Below, in pieces: positions 27,227 to 36,768 of a stretch of DNA of 64,000 nucleotides (its first letter is position 1; each line of letters opens with the position of its first letter). A program made the position numbers and the translations under genes. The notes beneath the pieces are model-generated. The model saw only the letters and a list, made by a program, of their open reading frames with translations, had not been told where the DNA came from and searched no databases. The stretch is from Hyphomonas sp. (GTDB lineage Bacteria; Pseudomonadota; Alphaproteobacteria; Caulobacterales; Hyphomonadaceae). The DNA is taken from assembly GCF_022844445.1 (NCBI RefSeq), contig NZ_JALHLS010000007.1:62001-126000 (forward strand), in the 5' to 3' direction.

Positions 27227-28459
27227 TTACCCCAGATAGTTCAGCAGGCTGCGCGCGGCGTTCTGTGCGCTGACCGCTGCCGTATCCGACAGCATCGCGT
27301 CCCTGCCCACCCAGTCACCGGCGAGGCACACGCCGGGCATGCCGGGCACGTCGACATCCGGACGGGGCACTGCGAGGGTCGGCAGGGCGTAGACGACCGG
27401 CATCGCAATCAGCCGCTGACGGCGCACAACGTGATCGCGCCAGCCGGGCAGGGTGAGATCGGCGAGGCTTTCCAGTTCTTCGGTCGCCTCCGGGCCAGGC
27501 GCCTCGTCCGGCGCAAGGTAACGCGCGAAGTGGGCCAGAACGCCGCCGGGCGGGGTGAGCCGCGCGGTAGCCGAGTGAACCGAGGCGTAGAGCGGGCGGT
27601 CGATGCCGAGCACGAAGTCGTGGCTGCCTTCGGGGCGGCGGCGGAGGGCGAGGTCCAGTGTGTTGGCGCGGCAGGTCCGGAGGTTGGCGAACCGGCCAGG
27701 CGCGCCGATGAGGGCGGCTGCGGCGTCCGGCGGGCAGGCGAGGATAACGCCGGCCGCGTGCAGCGTCTCACCTGCGGCGAGGTGGACTGACCAGCCGGAC
27801 GCCGCGCGCGTCAGCGCCTTGGCCGCGGCGCAGGTGCGGATCGCTGCGCCCGCGGCCTCAGCCTTTTCGAGCAGGCCGTCGGCCAGCGTCTGCCAACCCT
27901 CATTCACATAGAGCGTGCCGCCGAGCGCGAGGCGGATTTGCGCGATCGCCTCGGCGGCGGGGACTTCGCCTTCGGCATGCGCATAGCTTGAGAGGCGGAG
28001 CAGCGCGGACAGGGCGCCGCGAACGCGGGGGCGCAGGCGTTGCGCATCGGCCCAGTTGGCAAACGAGCCGGGCGGCGTCCCTGCCTCGTTCAGCTTTGCC
28101 ATGACGCTGACGAAGCCGGCCTTGTCTGCGATATCGAACAGGCTGGTCGTCATCAGGGAGGCGGCGCCGGACGGGAGGGTGTGCAGCTTGCCGCTGCGCA
28201 GCGCCTTGCGCTGGATCTCGCGCGGCTCGCCGGCATAGGCGACACCGATCCGGTCAAGCGCCTGCCGGAAGGCGCCGCGGAGATAGAGGGCGTGCGGGCC
28301 CTGGTTGATCGCGTAGCCCTCCTCCCGCCGGGTCTGCGCCCGACCGCCGGGGCGCGCCGCGGCCTCAAGGACAGTTACGGACGCGCCGGCTGCGGCAAGA
28401 TCGTGGGCGGCGATCAGGCCGGCGATACCCGCGCCGATGACGAGGATGGAGGAGGCCAT
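27227..28459 (-). CDS. FAD-dependent amine oxidase/phytoene-desaturase-like oxidoreductase
   Basis: SSILVIGAGIAGLIAAHDLAAAGASVTVLEAAARPGGRAQTRR dinucleotide-binding motif; start ATG 28459. Confidence 0.88.
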   Translation of the reverse strand: MASSILVIGAGIAGLIAAHDLAAAGASVTVLEAAARPGGRAQTRREEGYAINQGPHALYLRGAFRQALDRIGVAYAGEPREIQRKALRSGKLHTLPSGAASLMTTSLFDIADKAGFVSVMAKLNEAGTPPGSFANWADAQRLRPRVRGALSALLRLSSYAHAEGEVPAAEAIAQIRLALGGTLYVNEGWQTLADGLLEKAEAAGAAIRTCAAAKALTRAASGWSVHLAAGETLHAAGVILACPPDAAAALIGAPGRFANLRTCRANTLDLALRRRPEGSHDFVLGIDRPLYASVHSATARLTPPGGVLAHFARYLAPDEAPGPEATEELESLADLTLPGWRDHVVRRQRLIAMPVVYALPTLAVPRPDVDVPGMPGVCLAGDWVGRDAMLSDTAAVSAQNAARSLLNYLG

Positions 28460-28473
28460 GTGGCGGGATCCTT

Positions 28474-28523
28474 TATTCGGACATTTATTATCCGATATAT
28501 GCCGGATGAAAAATATCCGCAAT
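28474..28523. promoter_or_regulatory. Candidate operator between oxidoreductase and Rrf2 regulator
   Basis: Inverted ATCCG-N8-CGGAT (28490-28507) with additional TATCCG/CGGA half-sites in the divergent intergenic region. Confidence 0.35.
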
Positions 28524-28547
28524 GATAATCCAAAGGAGGATGATCCG

Positions 28548-29039
28548 ATGCGCATGGGAGAAGGGGTGGAGTGGGCGGCGCATGCCTGCGTGCTGCTGTC
28601 GGCCCTGCCAGACGGAACGGGCCTGCCAGCTGCGGCGATTGCCGCTTATCACGATGTACCGCCCGCCTACCTTGCCAAGCATATGCAGGCGCTGGCGCGG
28701 GCGGGGATCGTGACCTCGGCGCGGGGCGCTGCGGGCGGATACCGCCTGGCGCGGCCGCCGCAGGAAATCAGCCTGATGCAGATTGCAGACGCGGTGGACG
28801 GCAGTGAACCGGCGTTCCGCTGTACCGAGATCCGCCAGCGCGGGCCTTGCGGGGCCAAGCCGGAGGAGTGCACCAAGACCTGCGGGATCGCGGCGGCCTT
28901 CTGGGCGGCGGAGCGGGCCTACCGGCGCCAGCTTGAGGGGGTAAGCCTCGCCGCGATCGTCGCGTCGCTGACGGGCCGGCCGGATCCCGGAAAGTTCGCC
29001 CGGGTGAAGGCCTGGCTGGAGCAGAATGCGAACGGTTGA
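28548..29039 (+). CDS. Rrf2-family transcriptional regulator
   Basis: Start ATG 28548; wHTH LAKHMQALARAGIVTSARGAAGGYRLARPPQEISLMQIADAVDG and cysteine-containing C-terminal part. Confidence 0.88.
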   Translation: MRMGEGVEWAAHACVLLSALPDGTGLPAAAIAAYHDVPPAYLAKHMQALARAGIVTSARGAAGGYRLARPPQEISLMQIADAVDGSEPAFRCTEIRQRGPCGAKPEECTKTCGIAAAFWAAERAYRRQLEGVSLAAIVASLTGRPDPGKFARVKAWLEQNANG

Positions 29040-29135
29040 GGGGGCAGCGGCGAGGCGAAAGCCCGCTTGACGCCGAACGCCGGATTGTCCAATACGCACC
29101 CTTCGCAATGCGCGGCCTTTTCTGGCCGGGCGAGC

Positions 29136-29210
<75 letters not shown>

Positions 29211-29264
29211 TTTCCAGCATGTTTCGACCGCTTTGCAGGCGGTCAGTCCGGCGGCCGCCGTTTT

Positions 29265-31499
29265 CTAGACGACCACCCGATGCTTTGCTTTCTGGCCCAG
29301 CGCCTCGGTAAATGGGGACGAGGTGTTCAGCAAATGTCTGATTGCCTGCGCGGACATCGGTTTTCCGAACAGGTAGCCCTGAATGTCGTCGCAACCTGCC
29401 GCTGCCAGACGGATCCGCTGGATTTCGGTTTCGACGCCTTCAGCAATGACATCGAGCCGCAGCGCGCGGGCGAGTCGGACGATGGCATTGACCACGGCGT
29501 CAGCGCTGGGATCGGCGCCGAGGTTCGAAATGAACGACCGGTCGATCTTGATTTTGTCGATCGGGTAGCGCTGCAGGTAGCTCAGGCTGGAATAGCCGGT
29601 GCCAAAATCGTCAAGGGCGATGCGGAAGCCGAGGGCGCGCAAGTCTGCAAGTGTCTGCAGCGTGGAGCGATCGTCGCCAAGGAGCAGGCCTTCGGTGATC
29701 TCGAGCTCTATTCGTTCGACATCAACGCCGGTTTCCGAAACCAGCGCAGCGAGATTCGGCAGGAACTCAGATAGCCGGAACTGCGCTGCGGAAATGTTCA
29801 CGGCGACCCGAAGGTTGCCCAGCTGCTTGCTGTCCTCGAACGCGCGCCTCAGCACGAACATGCCCAGAGAATCGATCAGGTCGCTTTCTTCCGCGACCGG
29901 AACAAACAACGCGGGCGGCACCTGGCCGCGAACAGAATGGTTCCAGCGCACAAGTGCTTCGACACCGTAGAGTTCGCCGCCGTGGTGGACCTGCGGCTGG
30001 TAGGCAACAGAGAGATCGCCGTTCGCGAGAGCAGCGCGCAGATCCTCGCGCATTTCCAGGCGCTGGCGCAGGTTGGCATCCATGTCCGGCACGAACCAGG
30101 CATATTGCGCTCGCCCGGCCGTCTTCGCGCGGTTCAGGGCCAGATCGGCACGGCGCAGGCACTCGAGCCCATCGAGGTTTGCATCCTCAATCAGCGTTAC
30201 ACCGACCGTGCACCCTGAGAACACGCGGCCCGCCGCAATCTCAAGAGGCTCGTTTGCCAGTTGGATCAGGCGCATCGCCAAGGCGTCAGCGCTCTCGCGA
30301 GTGGCATTGGTCTGCAGGATTCCAAACTCGTCCTTGCCAAGTCTGGCCAGCGTGTCGCTGGGCCCGCAAGCCTCTGCGAACAGCCGGCACACCTTGAGGA
30401 TGAGGTCATCACTGGCCTGCTGGCCGAAACTGTCATTGATCTCGCTGAACCGGTCCAGATCGATGCTGAGTACGGCGAAGCCCTGCTGATCGGCACGGAC
30501 CGCGTCGAGCGCGCTGCGCAGACGCTCTACCAGAAGCAGACGATTGGGAAGGCCGGTCAGGGCATCGTGGTAGGCAAGGTGGGTTACACGTGCCTCACTC
30601 GCAACAAGGCGCTCCGTAGCCTGACGACCCTTGCCCTGGTAGCGCATGGCCAGGATGATGAGGGCTGTCAGTGCAATGAAGACGAGCGGCATCGACAGGC
30701 GCAGCATCTCCGCGCCGGGACGCTGAGGGCGCCACTGGACGAGCGCGACTGCTCGTCCGGAAGAGTCGCGCAGGAAAAGCGCGGCATGGCCCGGCAGACG
30801 AGCTTCTGTGGGCGCGCTGAGCGTAGCCTCCCGCAGGAGGTAGCGGTCTGCCAGGACCGTCAGAAAATCCTGATCAATGATTTCGCCCGAGACAAGCACG
30901 GCGGACCTGGAAGTCTGCGGCAGCGCCAGTCCGAAATCGGGCTGCACCAGTGTTGCTGTCAGGGCGAGCGGACCAAGGTCCGTCTGCGAAATGGATGTCG
31001 AATAGATCACTTTCGGCGGCTGGCCGTCCATGGCGCTCATGTGATCGGCAATCGGCCCGCGGCGGCGTTCAGCAGCCCGTACATTCTCGACGAGCGGAGC
31101 AGCGGCGGCGAGCGCGGAGCCGACTTTGGACAAAGCGCCGGGGTCGTCCTGCAGCTTCGCGTAAATGGGTGCGTCAGTCCGGTCGAGCACGACTGCAAGA
31201 TCAAGGTCCAGAACACCGGACAGGTATTCGCCGATATTGGATTCGGTCCATTCCGGATCGAACGAGACATCGAGGTTCCTGACAGCCTCATCCCAGAGAG
31301 CAACAGCTGTGGGGCGCCGCGCGTGCTCGTCGAGGAGGCCGCTGAAGCCGTTCTGGAAAAGGGCTTGCTCACGCTCGACCGCGGACCGGTCCGCCATGTT
31401 CGCAAAGGCCATGAGCGCAATGATGACGCCTATGCCCAGGGACGCGCTTACTAGCGTCAGCGGCCATTTCTGCCCGCTATCCAGCAACTTGTTCCTCAT
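29265..31499 (-). CDS. CHASE4-like sensor + degenerate GGDEF + EAL domain protein
   Basis: Two TMs flanking an extracytoplasmic domain; RLGKDEFGIL in place of GGDEF; YGVEALVRW and downstream EAL motifs (LDDFGTGYSSLSYL). Confidence 0.9.
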   Translation of the reverse strand: MRNKLLDSGQKWPLTLVSASLGIGVIIALMAFANMADRSAVEREQALFQNGFSGLLDEHARRPTAVALWDEAVRNLDVSFDPEWTESNIGEYLSGVLDLDLAVVLDRTDAPIYAKLQDDPGALSKVGSALAAAAPLVENVRAAERRRGPIADHMSAMDGQPPKVIYSTSISQTDLGPLALTATLVQPDFGLALPQTSRSAVLVSGEIIDQDFLTVLADRYLLREATLSAPTEARLPGHAALFLRDSSGRAVALVQWRPQRPGAEMLRLSMPLVFIALTALIILAMRYQGKGRQATERLVASEARVTHLAYHDALTGLPNRLLLVERLRSALDAVRADQQGFAVLSIDLDRFSEINDSFGQQASDDLILKVCRLFAEACGPSDTLARLGKDEFGILQTNATRESADALAMRLIQLANEPLEIAAGRVFSGCTVGVTLIEDANLDGLECLRRADLALNRAKTAGRAQYAWFVPDMDANLRQRLEMREDLRAALANGDLSVAYQPQVHHGGELYGVEALVRWNHSVRGQVPPALFVPVAEESDLIDSLGMFVLRRAFEDSKQLGNLRVAVNISAAQFRLSEFLPNLAALVSETGVDVERIELEITEGLLLGDDRSTLQTLADLRALGFRIALDDFGTGYSSLSYLQRYPIDKIKIDRSFISNLGADPSADAVVNAIVRLARALRLDVIAEGVETEIQRIRLAAAGCDDIQGYLFGKPMSAQAIRHLLNTSSPFTEALGQKAKHRVVV

Positions 31500-31849
31500 G
31501 GGGCCCGGGACCTAACTCTTATACGCGGGATTACCTTCCCACAGCGGCGTAAAGGCCCGGTTTGAAAGCCGGTGAAATTCAAACGAAATTGGTGACAGCC
31601 AAGGGCCGAGGGTGTGCCGGTGCATTTCAACCTCCCCCGCGCGACTGGCCCCCGGGGAGCTGGGCGATCTCCCTGATTCTTCCTGGCCGGATCAATCCTG
31701 GCGCGGCGCAGGCGCAACCCTTGTGATCTCGCCGGCGCGCGAAGGTTTTCGTCGTTTTTCGATAAACAATCCCTTGTACGCCGCCGCGCCGTCGCTACGT
31801 ATAGGGCAACGTCCCGCAGACCTCGCGGGCCGCAAGGGAGATTTTGATT

Positions 31850-33037
31850 ATGGCAGTGACCAAGAGCCCGACGGCGCTTCAGTATCTCGACAAGGCAATG
31901 GGCGGGCTGAAGCAGCTTGGCCTCGTGCCGGGCGGAAAAAGCGGAGCCGCGCCGATTGTTGCGCTGCTGGAGCAGATTGCCGATCTCGAGCCGGACAAAG
32001 TCGCTGCAGTTGCGCGCACGCTCGACCAGGCGAGCCTTTTCAACGACGTGGTGCGCGAGCAGGTGGCCGGCATTACGGTGGGCGAACGCTATGAGACGAT
32101 CACCAAGGCGTTCAACTCGATCCGCGACGATGCAAAGTCGCTGGTCGACCAGTACGCGGATGGCAAGATTTCCACGATGGAGCGTGCCTCGAACGCCTGG
32201 ATGAAGATGACCCGCGGGGACATCGCGGCCCGGTTCGGCAAAATCAAGGGCACCTATCTTGAGGTGCAGGAAGAGACTGCCAACCAGATCGACCGGGAAC
32301 GCAAGATCCTGGAGGCCTATCTCGATTTCCGCGGCGCAATGAAACAGTCCGAAGTGCTGGCGCTGGAAGTGCTGAAGACGGCGGCAGCCAAACTGGAGGT
32401 GGCCCGCGCGGCTGTCGGCGAAGCGGTGGCAACGCTGGGCGCCTATGCCGGCACCGACGCGGCCGAGCGCGCCACGCTCGAGCTGACCCGCGACGAGAAG
32501 CTGCGCTTCCTTCAGAACGAGGAGAAGCGCTACCAGATCGCCAAGGACCTCTCGGACAATATCACCATCGGCTACAACACGTCGGAAGTCGTGATGGCGC
32601 GGCTTGTACAGACGACGACCGCCAAGGACCGCGTGTATGCGCAGTCGGTCAGCTTCTTCTCGACGAACGAAGTGGTCCTGACAGCCCTGACGGCGAGCTT
32701 CACGGGCATGCACGGCCTGCATGAGAGCACGCAGACGCTTGAAGCGATGAAGAAGGGTGTGAATCAGAGCCTTGAGGTGCTCGCCGACATTGGCGGTAAG
32801 GTCCAGGAAGCGGCTGTGAAAGCCGGCTACGGGCCGACCGTTTCGGCGGCTTCGGTCAAGATGCTGGTCGACTCGGTTGTATCCTATCAGGAGCGCACAC
32901 AGACGATCATCGCGGAGATGCGCAAGCTGTCGACCCAGAACTCCGAGGAGATCCGCGAGGCGGTTGAAGACGGCAAGCGCCGGCTGACCAAGCTGATCGA
33001 GGAGGGCGCGACCCTCGCGCTGCTGCCGAAACCGTGA
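31850..33037 (+). CDS. Uncharacterised coiled-coil protein (first gene of three-gene operon)
   Basis: Start ATG 31850 with upstream AGGGAG; helical sequence; overlaps next gene (GTGA). Confidence 0.75.
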   Translation: MAVTKSPTALQYLDKAMGGLKQLGLVPGGKSGAAPIVALLEQIADLEPDKVAAVARTLDQASLFNDVVREQVAGITVGERYETITKAFNSIRDDAKSLVDQYADGKISTMERASNAWMKMTRGDIAARFGKIKGTYLEVQEETANQIDRERKILEAYLDFRGAMKQSEVLALEVLKTAAAKLEVARAAVGEAVATLGAYAGTDAAERATLELTRDEKLRFLQNEEKRYQIAKDLSDNITIGYNTSEVVMARLVQTTTAKDRVYAQSVSFFSTNEVVLTALTASFTGMHGLHESTQTLEAMKKGVNQSLEVLADIGGKVQEAAVKAGYGPTVSAASVKMLVDSVVSYQERTQTIIAEMRKLSTQNSEEIREAVEDGKRRLTKLIEEGATLALLPKP

Positions 33038-33984
33038 GCGATACCGCCGTTCCGGCAGTCCGTGACAAAAGCAAGCTCGACGATGTCCTTCTCGCGATGG
33101 ATGTCGTCGACACGCTGCGGCACCGGGAGCAGCTGGTCCTGACCGAGCTGGATGCCGGCGCGCGGGAAGCGGCGCTGCTTGGGCGGCTGAAGGACATTTA
33201 TGCCGCCCAGGGCATCGATGTGCCGGAACGTATCCTGAAGGAAGGCGTGAAGGCGCTCGAGGAAAAGCGGTTTCTGTATGAGCCGCCGAAGCCGTCTCTC
33301 AGCGTGAGCCTCGCGAAACTCTATATCACGCGCGATCGCTGGCTGGCGCCTGCGATGTTTGCACTGGTTGCAGCGGCGGCCCTGTTGGGAGCCTGGCAGA
33401 TCGGCGTGGTGGCGCCGGCGAAGGCCGAGGCACAGCGCGTGCAGATCGAGCTGACACAGACATTGCCGGCAGAGCTCACGCGGCTGCACGGCGAGATCGC
33501 TGCCGCTGCGCTGGAGGATGGAGCAAGGCTCCAGGCGCAGGCGTTGCTGTCGGATGGACGCAAGGCGGTTGGAGCCGGCGATGCGGCGGCGGCGCGCCTT
33601 GCCGTGACCGGCTTGCAGACACTGCAGGCAGATCTTCTGGCGATCTATCAGGTGCGTGTCGTCTATGGTCCGGGCGAAGAATACACGGGCGTGTTCCGGA
33701 TTCCGGACGACGTACCAGGCGCGCGCAATTTCTACCTGATTGTCGAAGCGGTGGATCTGGCAGGACGACTGGTCGAGGTGCCGGTTACGAGCGAGGAAGA
33801 TCGCAAGTCGGCGCGGGTGACACGTTGGGGCCAGCGTGTGAGCGAGGCCGTCTTCAACGGCGTCGCCGCCGACAAGGGCGACGACCAGATCGTTCAGAAT
33901 GCCATAATCGGACAGAAGACCGCCGGGTACCTGAGTCCTCAGTATACGGTGGAAACGCCGGGTGGGGCGATTCTCGAATGGTGA
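33034..33984 (+). CDS. DUF6384-like membrane-anchored protein
   Basis: GTG start; KLDDVLLAMDVVDTLRHREQLVLTELDAGAREAALLGRLKDIYAAQGIDVPERILKEGVKALEEKRF; central TM. Confidence 0.7.
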   Translation: MSDTAVPAVRDKSKLDDVLLAMDVVDTLRHREQLVLTELDAGAREAALLGRLKDIYAAQGIDVPERILKEGVKALEEKRFLYEPPKPSLSVSLAKLYITRDRWLAPAMFALVAAAALLGAWQIGVVAPAKAEAQRVQIELTQTLPAELTRLHGEIAAAALEDGARLQAQALLSDGRKAVGAGDAAAARLAVTGLQTLQADLLAIYQVRVVYGPGEEYTGVFRIPDDVPGARNFYLIVEAVDLAGRLVEVPVTSEEDRKSARVTRWGQRVSEAVFNGVAADKGDDQIVQNAIIGQKTAGYLSPQYTVETPGGAILEW

Positions 33985-33988
33985 CCGC

Positions 33989-35563
33989 ATGAGCCATCCC
34001 CTGAACGGGCGCGACGCGCTGGCGTTGCTGGACAATCAAGTCAGCCGGCTGCGCCAGTCGATGGCCGCTGCAATCGCGGACGCGGACGGCGTCGAGGCGC
34101 GGCGCGGCGCGATTCAGCGCGAACAGGCCGCTGCCTATGGCGCGCTCGCAGCAATGCGGCTCGACCTGATGCAGGCGGGCGGTGACGGCGCCGAGTTTGG
34201 TAGGCTGGAAGCCGCAGCGCGCGCCCTGACCGAGCGTCATGCCGCGTTCGTCGCAGCAGAGAAGGCGGCGCTTGAGACAGCCGAGGCGGCACTCGGCGCG
34301 CTGGAAGCCAAGCGCGCCCAGCTGGCCGCCCGTCATGATGCGGCGGTTGAAACCTATGAGAGCCGCGTTGCCGAAGCGGAAGCGAGCCTGAAGGGCAGCG
34401 CAGCCTACACGGCGCTGGTTGAGGCGGCGGAAGAGGCCCGCGCTGTGACGCAGCGCGCCGGGCAGAAGCTGGAACTTGCACGCAACGACCGTACGGAGAA
34501 GGGCGCGCCGTACGAGCAGGATCCGCTATTCAGCTATCTATGGAAGCGCAGGTTCCGTTCGCCCGAATACAAGGCGGGTGGGGTTATCCGTATGCTGGAT
34601 AGCTGGGTCGCGAAGCTCTGCCGGTATGACCAGGCGTTCCTGAACTACCAGCGCCTGACAGAGTTGCCGGACCGGATCGCCGAACATGCGGTGTTTGTGG
34701 CGGGGCTGGAAGACAAGGCGGAAGCAGCGCTGGTCGAAGCTGAAGAGCGGGCGATGCGCGAGGCCGGCATCGAGGCGCTGCAGGGTGAGGCGGACCTGCT
34801 CAAGGCTGGGATTGCGGTTTGTGATGGAGAGATCGCTGCGGCCGAAGAGGCGCACCGCGCAATGGCGCAGCGCCATGAGGCGGCGCTGAAGGAAGAGGCG
34901 GGCCCGGCGGTGGAGGCGCGCGAGCTGCTGGCGGCAGAGCTGCGCAAGGCGAGTTTTCCGGACCTGCGCATACTTACGGCGGAAACGGTCGAGCTTGAAG
35001 ATGACCGGCTGGTGGATGCCTTGGTGCGTCTGCGGGCGGAAGAAATATCGCTGGACCTTGAAGCGGGCAAGCGGCTGGTACGCCCCGGCGTGCTGCGCGA
35101 GGACCTGGCCCGGATGGAAGCCCTCCGGCGCCAGTTCAAAGAGGCGCGGTTCGACAGTCCGTATGCCCTCATGTCGCGCGCGGCGTTTGACGAGATGATG
35201 TCAAACCTGATGAAGGGCGACATGGATGTGCGCGACACCCTGCGCGGCCTGAGCCGTTCGGTACGCCGGGCCGAGCCGCAGGCCCATCCGGATTTTGGCG
35301 GTCGCAGCCGGCAGGATACGATTGGCCTGCCCGACATCATGGGCGGCGTGATCGGGGGCATCCTCGGCGAAGTGCTCGAGGAAGTGATCAAGGAAACCAC
35401 GCGGGGCAGCGGCGGCTATGGCAGCGGGCCGATCTTTCCGGGGCCGCCGAAACGTCCCTCGCGTTCTTCGTCCTCAGGCGGACGGTCTTTCCCAAGCGGG
35501 GGAGGGCGCAGCGGACACGGCGGGCGACGCGGCGGCGGCTTCAAGACCGGCGGCGGTTTCTAG
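33989..35563 (+). CDS. Uncharacterised coiled-coil protein with Gly/Ser/Arg-rich C-terminus
   Basis: Start ATG 33989, 4 bp after previous stop; long coiled coil, C-term SSGGRSFPSGGGRSGHGGRRGGGFKTGGGF. Confidence 0.75.
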   Translation: MSHPLNGRDALALLDNQVSRLRQSMAAAIADADGVEARRGAIQREQAAAYGALAAMRLDLMQAGGDGAEFGRLEAAARALTERHAAFVAAEKAALETAEAALGALEAKRAQLAARHDAAVETYESRVAEAEASLKGSAAYTALVEAAEEARAVTQRAGQKLELARNDRTEKGAPYEQDPLFSYLWKRRFRSPEYKAGGVIRMLDSWVAKLCRYDQAFLNYQRLTELPDRIAEHAVFVAGLEDKAEAALVEAEERAMREAGIEALQGEADLLKAGIAVCDGEIAAAEEAHRAMAQRHEAALKEEAGPAVEARELLAAELRKASFPDLRILTAETVELEDDRLVDALVRLRAEEISLDLEAGKRLVRPGVLREDLARMEALRRQFKEARFDSPYALMSRAAFDEMMSNLMKGDMDVRDTLRGLSRSVRRAEPQAHPDFGGRSRQDTIGLPDIMGGVIGGILGEVLEEVIKETTRGSGGYGSGPIFPGPPKRPSRSSSSGGRSFPSGGGRSGHGGRRGGGFKTGGGF

Positions 35564-36768
35564 AGGCCCAGCTGCCCTTTCGCGAGAATGCCGCGCTGGA
35601 TTTCGTTCGAGCCCGCATAGATCGAGCCCGCCCGGTCGTTGAGGTATTTCGCGGACACGGTGACGGCGCTTTCCGGGCCGACGAGCGGCGTGTTGAGGCC
35701 TTCGAAGCCGGGCACCGGCCCGCCGGGCGAGGTATGGTGAGGCTGGAAGGGCGCGCCATAGGCGCCGGCGAGTTCGAGCGCGAGTTCGGTCAGGTGCTGG
35801 CTAAGCTCGGTGCCGCGGATCTTCATCATCGAGGCCTTGAGGCCGGGCGTGCCGCCGCCGGCGAGTTCTGACATCATCTGCAGTTCTGCCGCTTCGAGTG
35901 TCTGGGCTCCAGCCTCTGCCTGCGAGAGCTTGCGGCCGAAATCGGCGTCGAGCAGGCCTTCCTCCGCTGCGATTTGGCGCAGGCTGCGCAGGCGGGCGAG
36001 CAGGCGGGGCCCGTAGGACGAGCCGCCGCGTTCGAACTCAAGGAGATATTTCGCGACCGTCCAGCCCTCATTGACCTTGCCGATGACGTTGGCCTTTGGC
36101 ACGCGCACGTCGGTGAAGAAGACGGCGTTCTGGATATGCTCGCCGGAGAGCATGAGGATGGGATCGACGCGCACACCGGGCAGGCCCATGTCGATCAGGA
36201 TGAAAGTGATGCCCTGCTGCTGCTTGCCGGACGAATCCGTCCGTACAAGGCAGAACATCATGTTGGCCTCGTGCGCATGGGTCGTCCAGATCTTGGAGCC
36301 GTTGCAGATGTAGTGATCACCGTCCTCGACGGCTGACATGGTGAGCGCGGCGAGGTCGGAGCCTGCATGCGGCTCGGAATAGCCCTGGCACCAGAAATCT
36401 TCACCCGAAAGGATGCGGGGGAGGTAGTAGTCCTTCTGCGCTTTCGAGCCATGGCCGATGAGGGCAGGGCCGCACATGCCGATGCCCATGGGCGACAGCG
36501 GCGGGGCGCCGGCGCGGGCCATTTCGACATCGAAGATATAGCGCTGCGCAACGGACCAGTTGGTGCCGCCATACTCTGCCGGCCAGGACGGCGCGGCCCA
36601 GCCCTGCTTCACCAAGATACGCTGCCATTCCATGGCGACGGGCTTGGTTGAATAGACGCTGGTCATACGTTTTGCGTAGGCGCGCAGGTCGGCGCTGAGG
36701 TTCCTGTCGAGGAAGTCGCGGACTTCTTCGCGGAAGGCTTCTTCGTCCCGGGTGAAGGCGAGTTTCAT
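35560..36768 (-). CDS. Acyl-CoA dehydrogenase family protein
   Basis: GYSEPHAGSDLAAL, ICNGSKIWTTHAHEANMMF, RAGSIYAGSNEIQRGILAKG. Confidence 0.93.
   Translation of the reverse strand: MKLAFTRDEEAFREEVRDFLDRNLSADLRAYAKRMTSVYSTKPVAMEWQRILVKQGWAAPSWPAEYGGTNWSVAQRYIFDVEMARAGAPPLSPMGIGMCGPALIGHGSKAQKDYYLPRILSGEDFWCQGYSEPHAGSDLAALTMSAVEDGDHYICNGSKIWTTHAHEANMMFCLVRTDSSGKQQQGITFILIDMGLPGVRVDPILMLSGEHIQNAVFFTDVRVPKANVIGKVNEGWTVAKYLLEFERGGSSYGPRLLARLRSLRQIAAEEGLLDADFGRKLSQAEAGAQTLEAAELQMMSELAGGGTPGLKASMMKIRGTELSQHLTELALELAGAYGAPFQPHHTSPGGPVPGFEGLNTPLVGPESAVTVSAKYLNDRAGSIYAGSNEIQRGILAKGQLGL

Noticed and set aside
30261-31454. 397-aa plus-strand ORF opposite the GGDEF/EAL gene
   Set aside because: Antisense frame without recognisable domain; real domains are on the minus strand.
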